Source: Spinacia oleracea
Lineage: Eukaryota > Streptophyta > Magnoliopsida > Caryophyllales > Amaranthaceae
Direction of reading: 5' to 3'
Assembly (NCBI RefSeq): GCF_020520425.1
Contig: NC_079490.1
Location: 41,610,723 to 41,674,722, forward strand
Length of the DNA stretch: 64,000 bases
A model generated the notes under the pieces. The model searched no databases. It had not been told where the DNA came from and worked only from the letters and a program-made list of their open reading frames with translations. Positions within the stretch are counted from its first letter, which is position 1. Every line of letters begins with the position of its first letter. Shown in pieces: positions 12,199-22,947 of the stretch. Position numbers and translations under genes: made by a program.

Positions 12199-13711
12199 AT
12201 GGCAACCATTCAAGCAGATGAAATTAGAAAAATTATCCGTGAACGTATTGAAGGATATAATCGAGAAGTAAAGGTTGTAAATACCGGTATAGTGCTTCAA
12301 GTGGGTGGCGACATTGCTCGTATTCACGGTCATGATGAAGTAATGGCAGGTGAATGAGTAGAATTTGAAGAGGGAACAATAGGTATTGCTCTGAATTTGG
12401 AATCAAATAATGTTGGTGTTGTATTAATGGGTAACGGGTTGATGATAGAAGAGGGAAGTTCTGTAAAAGCAAAAGGAATATTTGCTCAGATACCCGTGAG
12501 TGAGGCTTATTTAGGGCGTGTTATAAATGCCCTAGCTAAACCTATTGATGGTAGGGGTGAAATTAAATTACAGCTTCTGAATCTCGGTTAATTGAATCTT
12601 CCGCTCCTGGTATTATTTCCAGACGTTCCGTGTATGAGACTCTTCAAACCGGACTTATTGCTATTGATGCAATGATCCCTGTAGGGCGTGGCCAGCGAGA
12701 ATTAATTATCGGGGATAGACAAACTAGTAAAACAGCAGTAGCCACAGATACGATTCTTAATCAACAAGGACAAAATGTAATATGTGTTTATGTAACTATT
12801 GGACAAAAAGCATCTTCTGTGGCGCAGGTCGTTACTAACTTCCATGAAAGGGGAGCAATGGAATACACTATTGTGGTAGCGGAAACAGCAGATTCCCCCG
12901 CTACATTACAGTATCTCGCTGCTTATACCGGAGCGGCGCTGGCGGAATATTTTATGTACCGTGAGCGACACACATTAATCATTTATAATGATCTTTCCAA
13001 ACAAGCACAAGCTTATCGACAAATGTCTATTCTATTACGAAGACCACCTGGACGTGAAGCTTATCCGGGAGATGTTTTTTATTTGCATTCACGACTTTTG
13101 GAAAGAGCCGCTAAATTAAGTTCTCTTTTAGGTGAAGGAAGTATGACTGCTTTACCAATAGTCGAGACCCAAGCAGGAGATGTTTCGGCTTATATTCCTA
13201 CTAATGTACAGATGTACAAATATTCTTATCCGCCGATCAATTCAATGCTGGAATCGGACCGGCTATTAATGTGGGTATTTCTATTTCTCGTGTAGGATCT
13301 GCGGCTCAAATTAAAGCCATGAAAAAAGTAGCTGGTAAATTAAAATTGGAACTGGCGCAATTCGCAGAATTAGAAGCCTTTGCACAATTTGCTTTTGATC
13401 TTGATAAAGCTACTCAGAATCAATTGGCAAGAGGGCAACGATTACGCGAATTGCTTAAACAACCCCAATCCGCCCCTCTCACGGTAGAAGAACAGGTAAT
13501 GACTATCTATACCGGAACGAATGGTTATCTTAATTCATTAGAACTTGATCAAGTAAGAAAATATCTTGTTGAATTACGTACTTATGTAAAAACGAATAAA
13601 CTGGAGTTCCAAGAAATTATATCTTCTACCAAGACATTTACTGAGGAAGCAGAAGCCCTTTTAAAAGAAGCTATTCAAGAACAGATGGAACGCTTTCTAC
13701 TTAAGGAATAA
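12199..13711 (+). pseudogene. atpA: atpA pseudogene (plastid ATP synthase alpha subunit)
   Basis: Starts [20 protein letters not shown] at 12199 and ends with TAA at 13709-13711, the normal length. Recognisable parts include the Walker-A-like [10 protein letters not shown] near 12712 and the [21 protein letters not shown] block near 13050. The C-terminal region [19 protein letters not shown] is also kept. Lesions are an in-frame TGA at about 12356, an insertion near 12565 that shifts the frame, and another frameshift near 13245-13275. The P-loop glycine/lysine context has missense changes. Non-functional. Confidence 0.94.
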
Positions 13712-13787
13712 GCATAAAGAAATCGATCCCTCTTCATAAAGAAACATTACCGTTTAGCGAATATCTAAAAATATATGGAAATAAATT

Positions 13788-13858
13788 GCGTCCAATAGGA
13801 TTTGAACCTATACCAAAGGTTTATAAGACCTATGTCCTATCCAATAGACTATGGACGC
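13788..13858 (-). tRNA. trnR-UCU: trnR-UCU plastid tRNA copy, anticodon altered
   Basis: A 71-nt sequence on the minus strand with intact acceptor ends GCGTCCA and TGGACGC and a normal T-arm. It lies just after atpA and on the opposite strand to it, as in plastids. The anticodon loop reads CTTATAA where the plastid gene has CTTCTAA, so the triplet UCU has become UAU. The copy is best treated as a tRNA pseudogene. Confidence 0.85.
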
Positions 13859-13977
13859 TTTTCGTTCCGATTTATTATCATTTTTACTTATTTTCTGTTT
13901 TGAAAAAACAATCGTATTGTATGTGAGATGAGACAATTTTTTAGAATTGCGTATTAAACTCAATAGAGCGGGTAGCG

Positions 13978-14743
13978 GGAATCGAACCCGCATCGTTAGC
14001 TAGGAAGGCTAAGGGTTATAGTCGACGTTGATTTCTTCTTTTTAACACCTCTAATTCAAACCGAACATGAAATTTTGGTTTCATTCGGCTCCTTTATGAA
14101 AAATGGAGAAATTCCCAGATCCGAATTTAAGATGGGAAAGAAATCATAAAAAACAATTTCACCCATAACATCTATGTCAGCTTCTTGTATGAATGTATTA
14201 AATTCAAAACAACTTACTTTCTAGATGATCCTTCTACAAGAGGTAATTCTACCAATCTTTCTAGTTACTTCGTTCTCTATTTCTATTTGAGAGAATCCTA
14301 AGGAAAAGTATTTTGTTTCCACCGAGCTAAAACAAACAAAAATAAATGTGTTGAGTGAAGCCTCTAGTAAACCAAAGTCATCATTTAATAGCTAATTTTC
14401 TTCTCTCTATCAAAAATAGAAGATTTAGTTACGATTAGAAACCTTTTTTTATATCTTCATCCATGGATCTCTTACTTATGCTCATTCGATTGGAAATATT
14501 GATCCAGTTCAATAAAATTTTATGTTTCGTAATTTCATAATCCAAAAATTCCACTTTTAATTGAGTTTTGGATACAAATCACGAGAATGTATAATTTTCC
14601 TCAAATTTTTCATTGAGAGGGAAAGGATTAATTCCTTTTAAGAAATAAAGTTTTTGATCGGAATAGTAATCAAACCGTCAAACCCCTTAACTTTTAAGGG
14701 GGTAATAGAACGAATCACACTTTTACCACTAAACTATATCCGC
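13978..14743 (-). tRNA. trnG-UCC: trnG-UCC plastid tRNA copy with intron
   Basis: The 3' exon (about 13978-14025, minus strand) contains the anticodon arm with TTCC and the T-arm GGTTCGATTCCCGC. The 23-nt 5' exon is at 14721-14743. The roughly 695-bp gap is the group II intron typical of this gene. The 5' exon has a changed base (GCGGATA in place of GCGGGTA). In the nucleus a group II intron would not be spliced by the organellar machinery, so this is a relic. Confidence 0.85.
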
Positions 14744-15307
14744 TACAGTTGGATTAGCGAAATAGAACTTTTGTCGAACGCTTAAATTTGACGTAATCAA
14801 GATGGGATTCTAAAATAATCCTAAAATTTGGAGGATTTGATGAGATTATGAAAAGCATAGTTAATAGTTAAATAACTAAAAAAATGGCATGTTGATTTTA
14901 TATCAAATAAATTCTTTTCTTTATTCTATAAATATATTAAAACAAAAACGGCCTGGCTAGGTGCTGATCATGCCAAACCGTGGGAATAAAAAGGGCCCTT
15001 TGGGGCGAAGAAGTATTTCTTTTTCTCTTTTCTTTCCATTCTATTTTTCGATTAATATTCAGTCCTTTTTATATATTTTTATATATTATTATTTAAAAAA
15101 TATATATATATTTTTTGAAACGAATTGGAATTTCAAATCAAACTTGTACTTAATGTTGTATTATACAACTTGTCTATTTGTATATATTATATATAGTTAT
15201 ATAATGTTATTCTTATATAGATTCTATATTATAATTTTTTTATATCAATTTTAAATTTTAGAAAAAAATTATTTAATATTTGACTATTCTTTTTTTTTTT
15301 TAAACGG
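14744..15307 (+). other. Plastid trnG-trnS spacer
   Basis: Very AT-rich spacer with long T runs and TATA-like tracts at 15068-15270. This matches the usual character of this plastid intergenic region. No gene is supported. Confidence 0.65.
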
Positions 15308-15395
15308 GGCGAGATGGCTGAGTGGACGAAAGCGTCGGATTGCTAATCCGTTGTACGAGTTGTTTATACCGAGGGTTCGAATCCCTCTCTTTCCG
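15308..15395 (+). tRNA. trnS-GCU: trnS-GCU plastid tRNA copy
   Basis: An 88-nt class II tRNA with anticodon loop TTGCTAA, a long variable arm, and the T-arm GGGTTCGAATCCC. It starts GGCGAGA where the plastid gene usually has GGAGAGA, which mismatches the acceptor stem. Location and strand fit the plastid order. Confidence 0.88.
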
Positions 15396-15583
15396 TTTCC
15401 ATTGATAACTGAATCTTACTATTTTATTTCAATTTATTAAATCTTTTTTATTTTAAAAATAGAACTAAATAGAATTACAAATCTAGAATATCATTCGAAT
15501 AAGTCTGAATTAGAAAATTCATTTCTTATATATAATTATATAATTCGAAAAAAAAATAAAGATGAAAAATAAAGAATCCTTTT

Positions 15584-15694
15584 TTATTCTTCGCGTCTAG
15601 GATTACGTCCTGGATCATTACATAGGAATCCGAAAATGAAGAGAGAAACAAAGAATATTACTACTGTGTAAACAAAGAGTTTGAGAGTAAGCAT
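15584..15694 (-). CDS. psbI: psbI copy, open reading frame intact (PSII protein I)
   Basis: A 36-codon frame with start at 15694 and TAA at 15586-15584, the same length as the plastid gene. It encodes a single membrane helix, [20 protein letters not shown], then the NDPGRNP tail. Two residues differ from the usual sequence: Cys in place of Ser before NDP, and Arg in place of Gly after NP. It is the only protein gene in the plastid segment without a frame break. Its small size explains that, and no nuclear promoter or transit peptide is visible, so function is unlikely. Confidence 0.85.
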   Translation of the reverse strand: MLTLKLFVYTVVIFFVSLFIFGFLCNDPGRNPRREE

Positions 15695-15695
15695 T

Positions 15696-16074
15696 ACGCA
15701 ATCTCCAAGATCATTTTTTTGTTTAAAGAGAATAGATTCTCTATTTTTATACCACATATCCTATAAATTTGAATTAAATTTGACGTCTTAACCCGAAATT
15801 TTTTTTTAAATCGAAAAGATTTTTTGTAAGAAAAATAAATAAAAAACAAAGTTATTATTATCTTATCCAATCTTTTTTTACTTATCAATAATTTTTTATA
15901 CCCACTTATCAATAGGTTTTTCGTTTACGAAAAATACTTATAATGGGAAAACAAGGTGTGTCTATTCAAAAAATTTAATGTTTAATTAAAAGGTTCACAC
16001 GGCAAGACTTATCTGATTTTATCAATTATTTAGTATATTCGAATCATTTTTCTACTAGGACAAGATGAAAGATC
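15696..16074 (-). other. Plastid psbK-psbI spacer
   Basis: AT-rich non-coding sequence between the two photosystem II genes. The frame visible here on the minus strand is low-complexity (Lys/Phe/Ile-rich) and is not a gene. Confidence 0.65.
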
Positions 16075-16569
<495 letters not shown>

Positions 16570-16641
16570 TGGGGCGTGGCCAAGTGGTAAGGCGTCGGGT
16601 TTTGATCCCATTATTCGGAGGTTCGAATCCTTCCGTCCCAG
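16570..16641 (+). tRNA. trnQ-UUG: trnQ-UUG plastid tRNA copy
   Basis: A 72-nt tRNA beginning TGGGGCGTGGCCAAGTGG and ending CCGTCCCAG, with the TTG anticodon in the loop TTTTGAT. A few stem bases are changed: GGCGTCGGG where plastids have GGCAACGGG, and CCCATT where plastids have CCCGCT. The anticodon stem is therefore weakened. Position and strand match plastid order. Confidence 0.87.
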
Positions 16642-17044
16642 AGCATATGTAATTTAGTAATTTAAGATTTCATTTTTCTGTTTCTGGAGATTTCGCCAAG
16701 ATGGGTTTCTAGATTACATTAATTTGAATTCCAAAAAAGGTGCCTTTAATCATAGAAAAAGATGCATTCCTTATATAAGCATATATAATATAGAAGTAAA
16801 GTAGTTATTGTTTGAGCTCAACTCTTCATTTATTAAATTAAAAGTTGAGCTCAAAAATAAACAGGGATTTGTATTTCTTAGGGAAGTCGCCTTTATTGCA
16901 AAAAAGTGAACATTATTAAAAATATCTTATAATAACTTAAGCTATATTCCATATCCGTGTATTGACTGTCGTGACTGAACTAATGACTATTCATGATTTC
17001 ATAATTGAATCAACCGCATAACGGTTCCAAATTTGAGGAATGTT
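16642..17044 (+). other. Plastid trnQ-rps16 spacer
   Basis: AT-rich plastid-type spacer, including a repeated 'gttgagctcaaa' motif in inverted arms near 16814-16858 that could form a hairpin. No gene is seen. Confidence 0.6.
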
Positions 17045-17200
17045 ATGGTAAAACTTCGTTTGAAACGATGTGGTAGAAAGCAACGTGTGACTTGAAGGAC
17101 ATGATCCGTTGTGGATTCTTATATCCATCATTCCCTAATAAGGATGCTCTTAACTGGACATCCTTTGTTCTGTTCCACTCGAACCCGCATTGTATTTTCC
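17045..17200 (+). pseudogene. rps16: rps16 exon 1 and start of its intron, truncated
   Basis: The 40-nt first exon MVKLRLKRCGRKQ starts at 17045. At 17085 the group II intron begins with GTGTGACTTG. Intron-like plastid sequence continues to about 17200, ending in the CACTCGAACCCGCATTG region. Retroelement-type sequence follows, so exon 2 is lost. This marks the right end of the plastid segment. Confidence 0.85.
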
Positions 17201-17487
17201 AAATCCACGGTGGCGTAATTCCGGACTTTCAAGATTCAAATTCCTATCCCTTTTCAAGAATCAAAAATTCCAAGTCCAATGCTTAAAACCGATGGCGGCG
17301 TAATGCAGGATTTTCAAGTCCAAAATTTCTAACCCTTCAAAAGTCCAAATACAAAGCCTCATATCCCTCTTTTCAAATTCCAAGTTCAATTTCCAAATCA
17401 AATACGAATTTCAAGTTCACTTTCAAACTACAAATACCCTTGCTTTCCATTTTTCCCAAATACAAAGTTCAAAAAGCACTTCATATA

Positions 17488-18210
17488 TATGGGTTGAAAT
17501 CCCCCTAAAATATTCCAAATCCGACTATGGGTTGAAATTTCCCTAAAATATTCCAAATCCGACTATGGGTCGAAATCCCCCTAAAATATTCCAAATCCGA
17601 CTATGGGTTGAAATCCCCCTAAAATATTCCAAATCCGACTATGGGTTGAAATCCCCCTAAAATATTCCAAATCCGACTATGGGTTGATATTCCCCTAAAA
17701 TATTCCAAATCCGACTTTGGGTTGAAATTCCCCTAAAACATTCCAAATTATATCATGGGTTGAAAATCCCTTGAAATAGTACAAAATCCAATTTCTTCTA
17801 TCATGGGTTGAAAATCCCTTGAAATAGTAAAAAATCCAAATTCTTTTCTCAAGGGTTGAAACTCTCCCGAAATAGTACAAAATCCAATTCCCCATTCTAT
17901 CGGGTTGAAATTCCCCTAAAATATTCCAAACTCGACTTTAGGTTGAAATTCCCCCTAAAAGGTTCCAACGGGTTGCAAATCCCGGGACAAATATAAAAAA
18001 TCCAACGGGTCAAAATTCCCTTTCAATATTCCGAGTCCTGGTAAAATGGTATAAGGAGGAAACCTTCACAAAAGAATGAAGCTCATTTCAAAAAAATTCC
18101 AACGGGTTGTAAGTCCCGATACTAGTACAAATTCTCATACAAATAACAATAGGTTGAAACTCCTTGAAACATTTCCAACGGGCCGCAAACCCCGAATACA
18201 AGTACAAAAT
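17488..18210 (+). repeat. 38-bp tandem repeat array upstream of gag
   Basis: Six near-perfect units of about 38 bp, each starting ATGGGTTGAAAT and containing CCTAAAATATTCCAAATCC, lie from about 17488 to 17715. They are followed by diverged, longer units (with CTTGAAATAGTACAAAATCC) to about 17900 and by loose GGGTTG-type units to about 18210. The array sits between the plastid junction and gag, in the retroelement leader. Tandem arrays in untranslated regions are a known habit of Tat elements. Confidence 0.85.
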
Positions 18211-18306
18211 CCCGAATTTTTGGAGTGGAACTTAGAGCCAAGTCTAGGTCTCATTCATTGCATGCATATCATACCATGTGTCGTGTAGTCCAAGTTCTAA
18301 ATCCAT

Positions 18307-19213
18307 GTGGTGTGTCTAACTAGGAGTCCAAAGATCTTGTGGGTTCGCCAGAGAGGAGAAAGGTTGAAGAGAGCTCTATCAGCCCTAGCCTCCCTCATAG
18401 CCGGCATCGAACGAGCAGCAAGTCCACCTTCTACAAATCAATTTTCCAGTCCCTTTCAAGAATCAATTCAAATGGCTACCGTCGATCAAATCACTCAGCT
18501 CATGGCCGTTGCAGCCAACCTTAACGCCAACTTAGAGAATGTGAGCAACCGTCTGGGTGTGGTAGAGCAGGCTGCACCTCCGGTCGATCTGAACAAAAAG
18601 ATCGAAAGCATGGTTAACAAGGTTACCAATCAAGATAACTATTTCGACACTTCAATGGAAGACCAACTCAAGGGAAGGGCAAACGTGCCAGACATTCTCT
18701 GCCAATGATATTCCAAAATTCAAGTCAACTGATAATCCCAAGTACCATCTCAAGAATTTCAGAGCCACCATGGCCATTAAGGGGGTTGATCCTGAGTTGT
18801 ACCCCGTGGTGTTCCCAATGTCCTTAGAACCGGTCTGCCATAAGTGGTATTACTCCCTCAAGGACCATCAAACTAGCACTTGGCACGAGCTAACTCAAGC
18901 ATTCATGGAACAATACCAGCCAAACATTCAACTTCAAACCACTCTTCGAGAACTGGAGGTTCTCAGGCAAGGACCCCATGAAGGCTTCACTAACTACCTC
19001 AATCGGTGGAGGGAAATGGCATCTCAAATGGTTACTCGGCCCTCCAAGAGAGAACTGGTCAAGATTTTTATTGTTGGGCTCCTTCCAAAATGCAACTCCC
19101 ATATGAAATATCTAGCCCTGGAAAGTTTCAAGAGAACATATGACATCGTGGTTGACATAGAAGATAATCTCATGAAAGCACCTGTAACACCAACTCCACA
19201 GGCTGAGAAGTAG
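18307..19213 (+). pseudogene. gag: gag of Tat element I (frameshifted)
   Basis: The structural capsid gene of the retroelement. The first part (18307-18708) encodes a low-similarity N-terminus with MATVDQITQLMAVAANLNAN. A frame change follows. The capsid domain at about 18700-19190 has WYYSLKDHQTSTWHELTQAF, FMEQYQPN and LRQGPHEGFTNYLNRWREMA, the plant retrotransposon gag signature. A TAG at 19211-19213 ends it. The frame break at about 18700 and the later stop mark it as damaged. Confidence 0.82.
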
Positions 19214-19567
19214 AAGGGCAAGAAAACCGAAGCAACACAAAAGGTCCACGAGGTCAATTCTCTAAAAGCTCCTCAAGGTCCGAAACCAAGCAACTTCAAG
19301 AACAATGATAATCAGCGTGATTTCCAAAACAGGCCTCAAAGAGTTTTCACTAATCTCGGGATGTCCTATAACGATGCCTTTGAACAATTGGCCGAGACGC
19401 AAGTCATCACTCCCATCGCGCCCACACCAGATCCTCCAACCGACAAGAGGTCCAAAAGCTGGGACCCCAAGGCCTATTGAAAGTTCCACCAAGGGAACGG
19501 GCCCGACATTGAGAACTACTTTAAGCACAAACATCTGTTAGCTCAAACATGGTCGACAACAAAGACT
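19214..19567 (+). other. Gag-protease linker of Tat element I
   Basis: Coding-like, proline-rich sequence between the stop in gag and the next open frame. Fragments such as TYNDAFEQLAE appear in shifted frames. It is retroelement coding sequence broken by frameshifts and not a separate gene. Confidence 0.55.
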
Positions 19568-20656
19568 GTGCCCCTACCTCCAGGAACCAAGCAGTCTCCT
19601 TCAGTACAAGCTATCTCCTATGACTATGAGGATGAAGAGGAAGACTTCACGTGCAACTTAATCTCTACAATGTACAAGCCAAGCTTTGAGCTGATGATTC
19701 AAAGATTCTACCATCTCATTCCAAAGACTCAAGATTGGGTGATCCCCGAACCCAGGGTAACCACAGACATCCAAGAAAACATTTTTCCCCTAGCAAACCT
19801 GAAAGCTTTGGGCTTCTTTAAATACCACCTGATGCTAACTACAGAGCAGACCGTCAAATTCAATTGCATCACATACAAGATCCTGGGGTTCCTCGATTTG
19901 GTCTTCTCTTTCGAAACTTACTACAACAATGCTGAGTTCCTGGTCATCGATAAAATGGCCAACTTCGACCTCCTATTCGGGGAACATTGGTTTGAGGAGC
20001 TGTTAGATGGTCCTGCATGTCAAGCATGCACCGGCCCTACGCCAAAAAAAGAACAAATGTGTTCAAGAGTACTACTATAGGTGGAATGCCTCTGCTCGTG
20101 GAGTCCAACCTGAGCTACCACAAGGGATGATGGTGAGAATGTTTCTCCTAGGCCTCAATACTCAGTGCAAGAGTCGCTCTGCTGCGTTTCCATACAGCGC
20201 CTGGAATCAAGTCTGGAATCAAATTCTAAAGATCTGCGGATGCAGCCTTGTCTAAGATGATGATGGTGATGAGGACGTTTTGGAATACCCCGAAAACTAT
20301 CTCTATGATTAATTTCTTATGTTCAAGTCCAAAGTCAGTCTTTCAATTTTCGAGTCTAGTGATGAGTCTAAGAGTCTTGGCTAGAGTCTTGCATCAATCA
20401 AGAGCCTCTAAAGGCTGAACTTCAAGTTAAAGTTGTCGATGTAATGATTGCTAATTTCAATAATACTTCATTTTCCTCCTACTCTCCAAGTCCAAATTCA
20501 AAACACATTCCTTATCCAAACAACTTTGCTTCATAAGAAACTGACCTTGAAATCTTAAAAGCTATAGAAAATCATGAAAACAGGACGCCCATAATTGAGG
20601 TAACAGAAAAATTTAACTTTTCTAACATCAGTGATCCAAAACTAGTTTAGATTGGT
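19568..20656 (+). pseudogene. Protease region remnant of Tat element I
   Basis: The frame 19568-20080 ends in FETYYNNAEFLVIDKMANFDLLFGEHWFEE-type sequence. This resembles the end of a retropepsin domain (an 'EFLVID...DLLFG..W' pattern). The expected catalytic Asp-Thr/Ser-Gly is not visible. After 20080 the frame is lost, with scattered coding-like pieces (LNTQCKSRSAAFPYSAWNQ near 20155) up to the reverse transcriptase at 20657. Inactive remnant. Confidence 0.6.
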
Positions 20657-22096
20657 TTGGCTCTATCTCAAGCAGAGCGGTATGATCTTATCAAGATACT
20701 TTCAGAGTACATAGACGTCTTTGAATGGTCCTATCATGATATGTCAGGGGTTGATCCAAACATCGGTCAGCATATAATTCCCCTTATCCCAGGTTCAAAG
20801 CCTATCAATCAGAAACTCTGTCGCATGAAACCGGATGTTTCCCTTAAAATTCAAGAAGAAGTCTCTAAGAAGCTAGAGGTTGGGTTTATTCGAGAAGCCA
20901 AGTATCCAGAATGGATTGCAAACGTCGTCCCAGTTCCAAAGAAAGACGAAAAAGTTCGAATTTGCGTTTATTACAGGGATCTTAACAAGGCTAGCCCTAA
21001 AGAAGGTTTTCCATTGCCAAACATCGACATCTTGGTCGACAACACATCAAATCATGCCTTACTCTCTTTTATGGACGGGTATGCAGGCTACAATCAAATT
21101 CCCATGGCCGAGGAAGATATGGAGAAGACAATCTTCATTACTCTGTGGGGTGCCTATTGCTATACAGTTATGTCGTTCGGGCTGAAGAACGCTTGGTCTA
21201 CGTATCAAAGAACAGCCACAACCATTATAAGCGACATGATTCACTGAGAAATTGAGGTATATGTCGACGATATGATCATCATCAAATCTAGAGAGCGACA
21301 TGAACATACAACAGTACTTCGAAAATTCTTCAACAGGCTCAGGCAATATAATATGAGGCTCAATCCTCAAAAATGTGCATTCGGGGTAACGTCAGGCAAG
21401 TTACTCGGGTATGTCATTTGTTCTCGAGGCATCGAGGCTGATCCTTCAAAAATCAATGCCATTCTAGACATGAAACCGCCAGGGAATGAGAAAGAAATTC
21501 GGGGGTTTTATGGAAAATTACAATACATCAGCAGATTCATCACAATCCTCACCATGATTTATGAGCCGGTATTCCGAAAACTCCGCAAGAGTGAGCCCAA
21601 GGTATGGGACGAAGACTGTCAACATGCATTTGACACTATCAAGGACTATCTTTCAAATCCACCAGTGTTGAAGCCAGCGATACCAGGGGCTCCCCTCAGG
21701 CTTTACCTTACAACAACTGACTCGGCAGTAGGGGCCATGCTCACCCAAGAGATCGACGGCAAAGAAAACGCCGTATACTATCTATGGAAGAAGTTACTCG
21801 AGTACAAAACCATATATATTCAACCCGAAAGACTCAGTATCTCCTTGGTTTGGGCCACAAAGAAACTCCGACATTACATGCTCTCCCACAGTGTATGTGA
21901 TTTGCAAAGCAGATCCTCTCAAGTACCTATTCGAAAAGCTGGCTCTCAACGGACGGTTGTCCAGATGGTTGGTTATGTTAGCAGAATTCTATCTCAAGTA
22001 CATCCCTCAAAAGTCTATCAAAGTTTCAGCAGTTTCAGACTTCCTAGCCAACTATCCCATCGAGTGAGAAGAGGAGGATTACGATCTACCCAATGA
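20657..22096 (+). pseudogene. pol: Reverse transcriptase-RNase H of Tat element I
   Basis: Conserved RT blocks are present: VPVPKKDEKVRICVYYRDLN at about 20926, LPNIDILVDN, FMDGYAGYNQIPMAEEDMEK, and YVDDMI at about 21258 holding the catalytic Asp-Asp pair. A TGA at 21245-21247 cuts the frame just before YVDD. The frame resumes with QKCAFGVTSGKLLGY and the connection region RGFYGKLQYISRFI. RNase H follows (LRLYLTTTDSAVGAMLTQE), ending out of frame near 22096. Polymerase motifs are kept but the protein is broken. Confidence 0.88.
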
Positions 22097-22106
22097 GCAA
22101 ATTCTA

Positions 22107-22856
22107 ATGACAATCGATGACAGTTGGTCGCTGCACTTTGACGGTGCCTCAAATCAAAACGGATGTGGTGTCGGGGTAATCCTAGTAGCTCCGGACGGCA
22201 CTTACATTCCCATATCACCAAAGTTACAATTCAATGTTACAAACAATGCAGCCGAATATGAAGCATGCATTATGGGCCTGGAAGCCGCCTTAGCATTGGG
22301 CGTCCAGAAACTTTGAGCATACGAGGATTTCTCCCTAATCATCAATCAGATTTCCGACAAATGGAAAGTAAGAAGCGAAATCTTAGCCCCATATCATTCA
22401 TATCTCAAGAAGCTGTCCGAACAAGTAGAAGAGCTTCGTTACACATACCTCTAAGAGAGGAGAATCAATTTGTCGACGCACTAAAAAAACTGGCAGCAAT
22501 GATCAACATTCCAAATGGCATGGCTGAAATGCCCCTTACAATTGAAACGCGTCAGGAAGCAACATATGTCCATGCTATTGACGATGTCGAGCCTGACACT
22601 GATGAGCCTTGGTTTATAGACATCCAAAGATACCTCCAAAACTCTGAATATCCACCGTATTTTTCAAGCAAAATTCAAAGGGCTTTACGCCTACAATCAG
22701 CAAACTTCGTCCTAGAAGGCGGCATTCTATACAAGAGGTCCTCTAACGGCTCCAATCTCCAATGTGTTGACAAACATGAAGCACAAAGAGTCATGGACAC
22801 CGTGCATGCCGGGGCCTGTGGTACTCACATGAAAGGAAAGATATTGGCACCTAAAC
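22107..22856 (+). pseudogene. pol: Second RNase H (aRNH) and integrase N-terminus of Tat element I
   Basis: SWSLHFDGASNQNGCGVGVI at about 22122, then TNNAAEYEACIMGLEAALAL, form the archaeal-type RNase H that marks the Tat lineage. A frameshift near 22316 follows. Then come DALKKLAAMINIPN and the region before integrase (PWFIDIQRYLQNSEYPPYF, near 22605). The end reads VMDTVHAGACGTHMKGKILA, the His part of the integrase zinc finger. The sequence stops there at an LTR-start fragment, so the integrase catalytic core is deleted. Confidence 0.85.
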
Positions 22857-22947
22857 CGTAGACACCTAAATCGTGTCTCCCCTAATGGGATGATGACGAT
22901 ACTATTCTCCTTGCTAGGTGGTTGGTGCAACTCCGTGCGGGGGCTTC
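22857..22947 (+). repeat. Partial LTR start, head-to-tail with the full LTR
   Basis: About 90 bp matching the first part of the family LTR (GTAGACACCTAAATCGTGTC, then the GGGATGATGACGATACTATT block) lie immediately before a complete LTR with the same start. It directly abuts the broken integrase. It may be a deletion scar or a product of nested insertion in the same family. Confidence 0.8.

Noticed and set aside
17488..18210. CRISPR-like array
   Set aside because: Units are contiguous with no unique spacers and lie in a plant retroelement; this is an ordinary tandem repeat.
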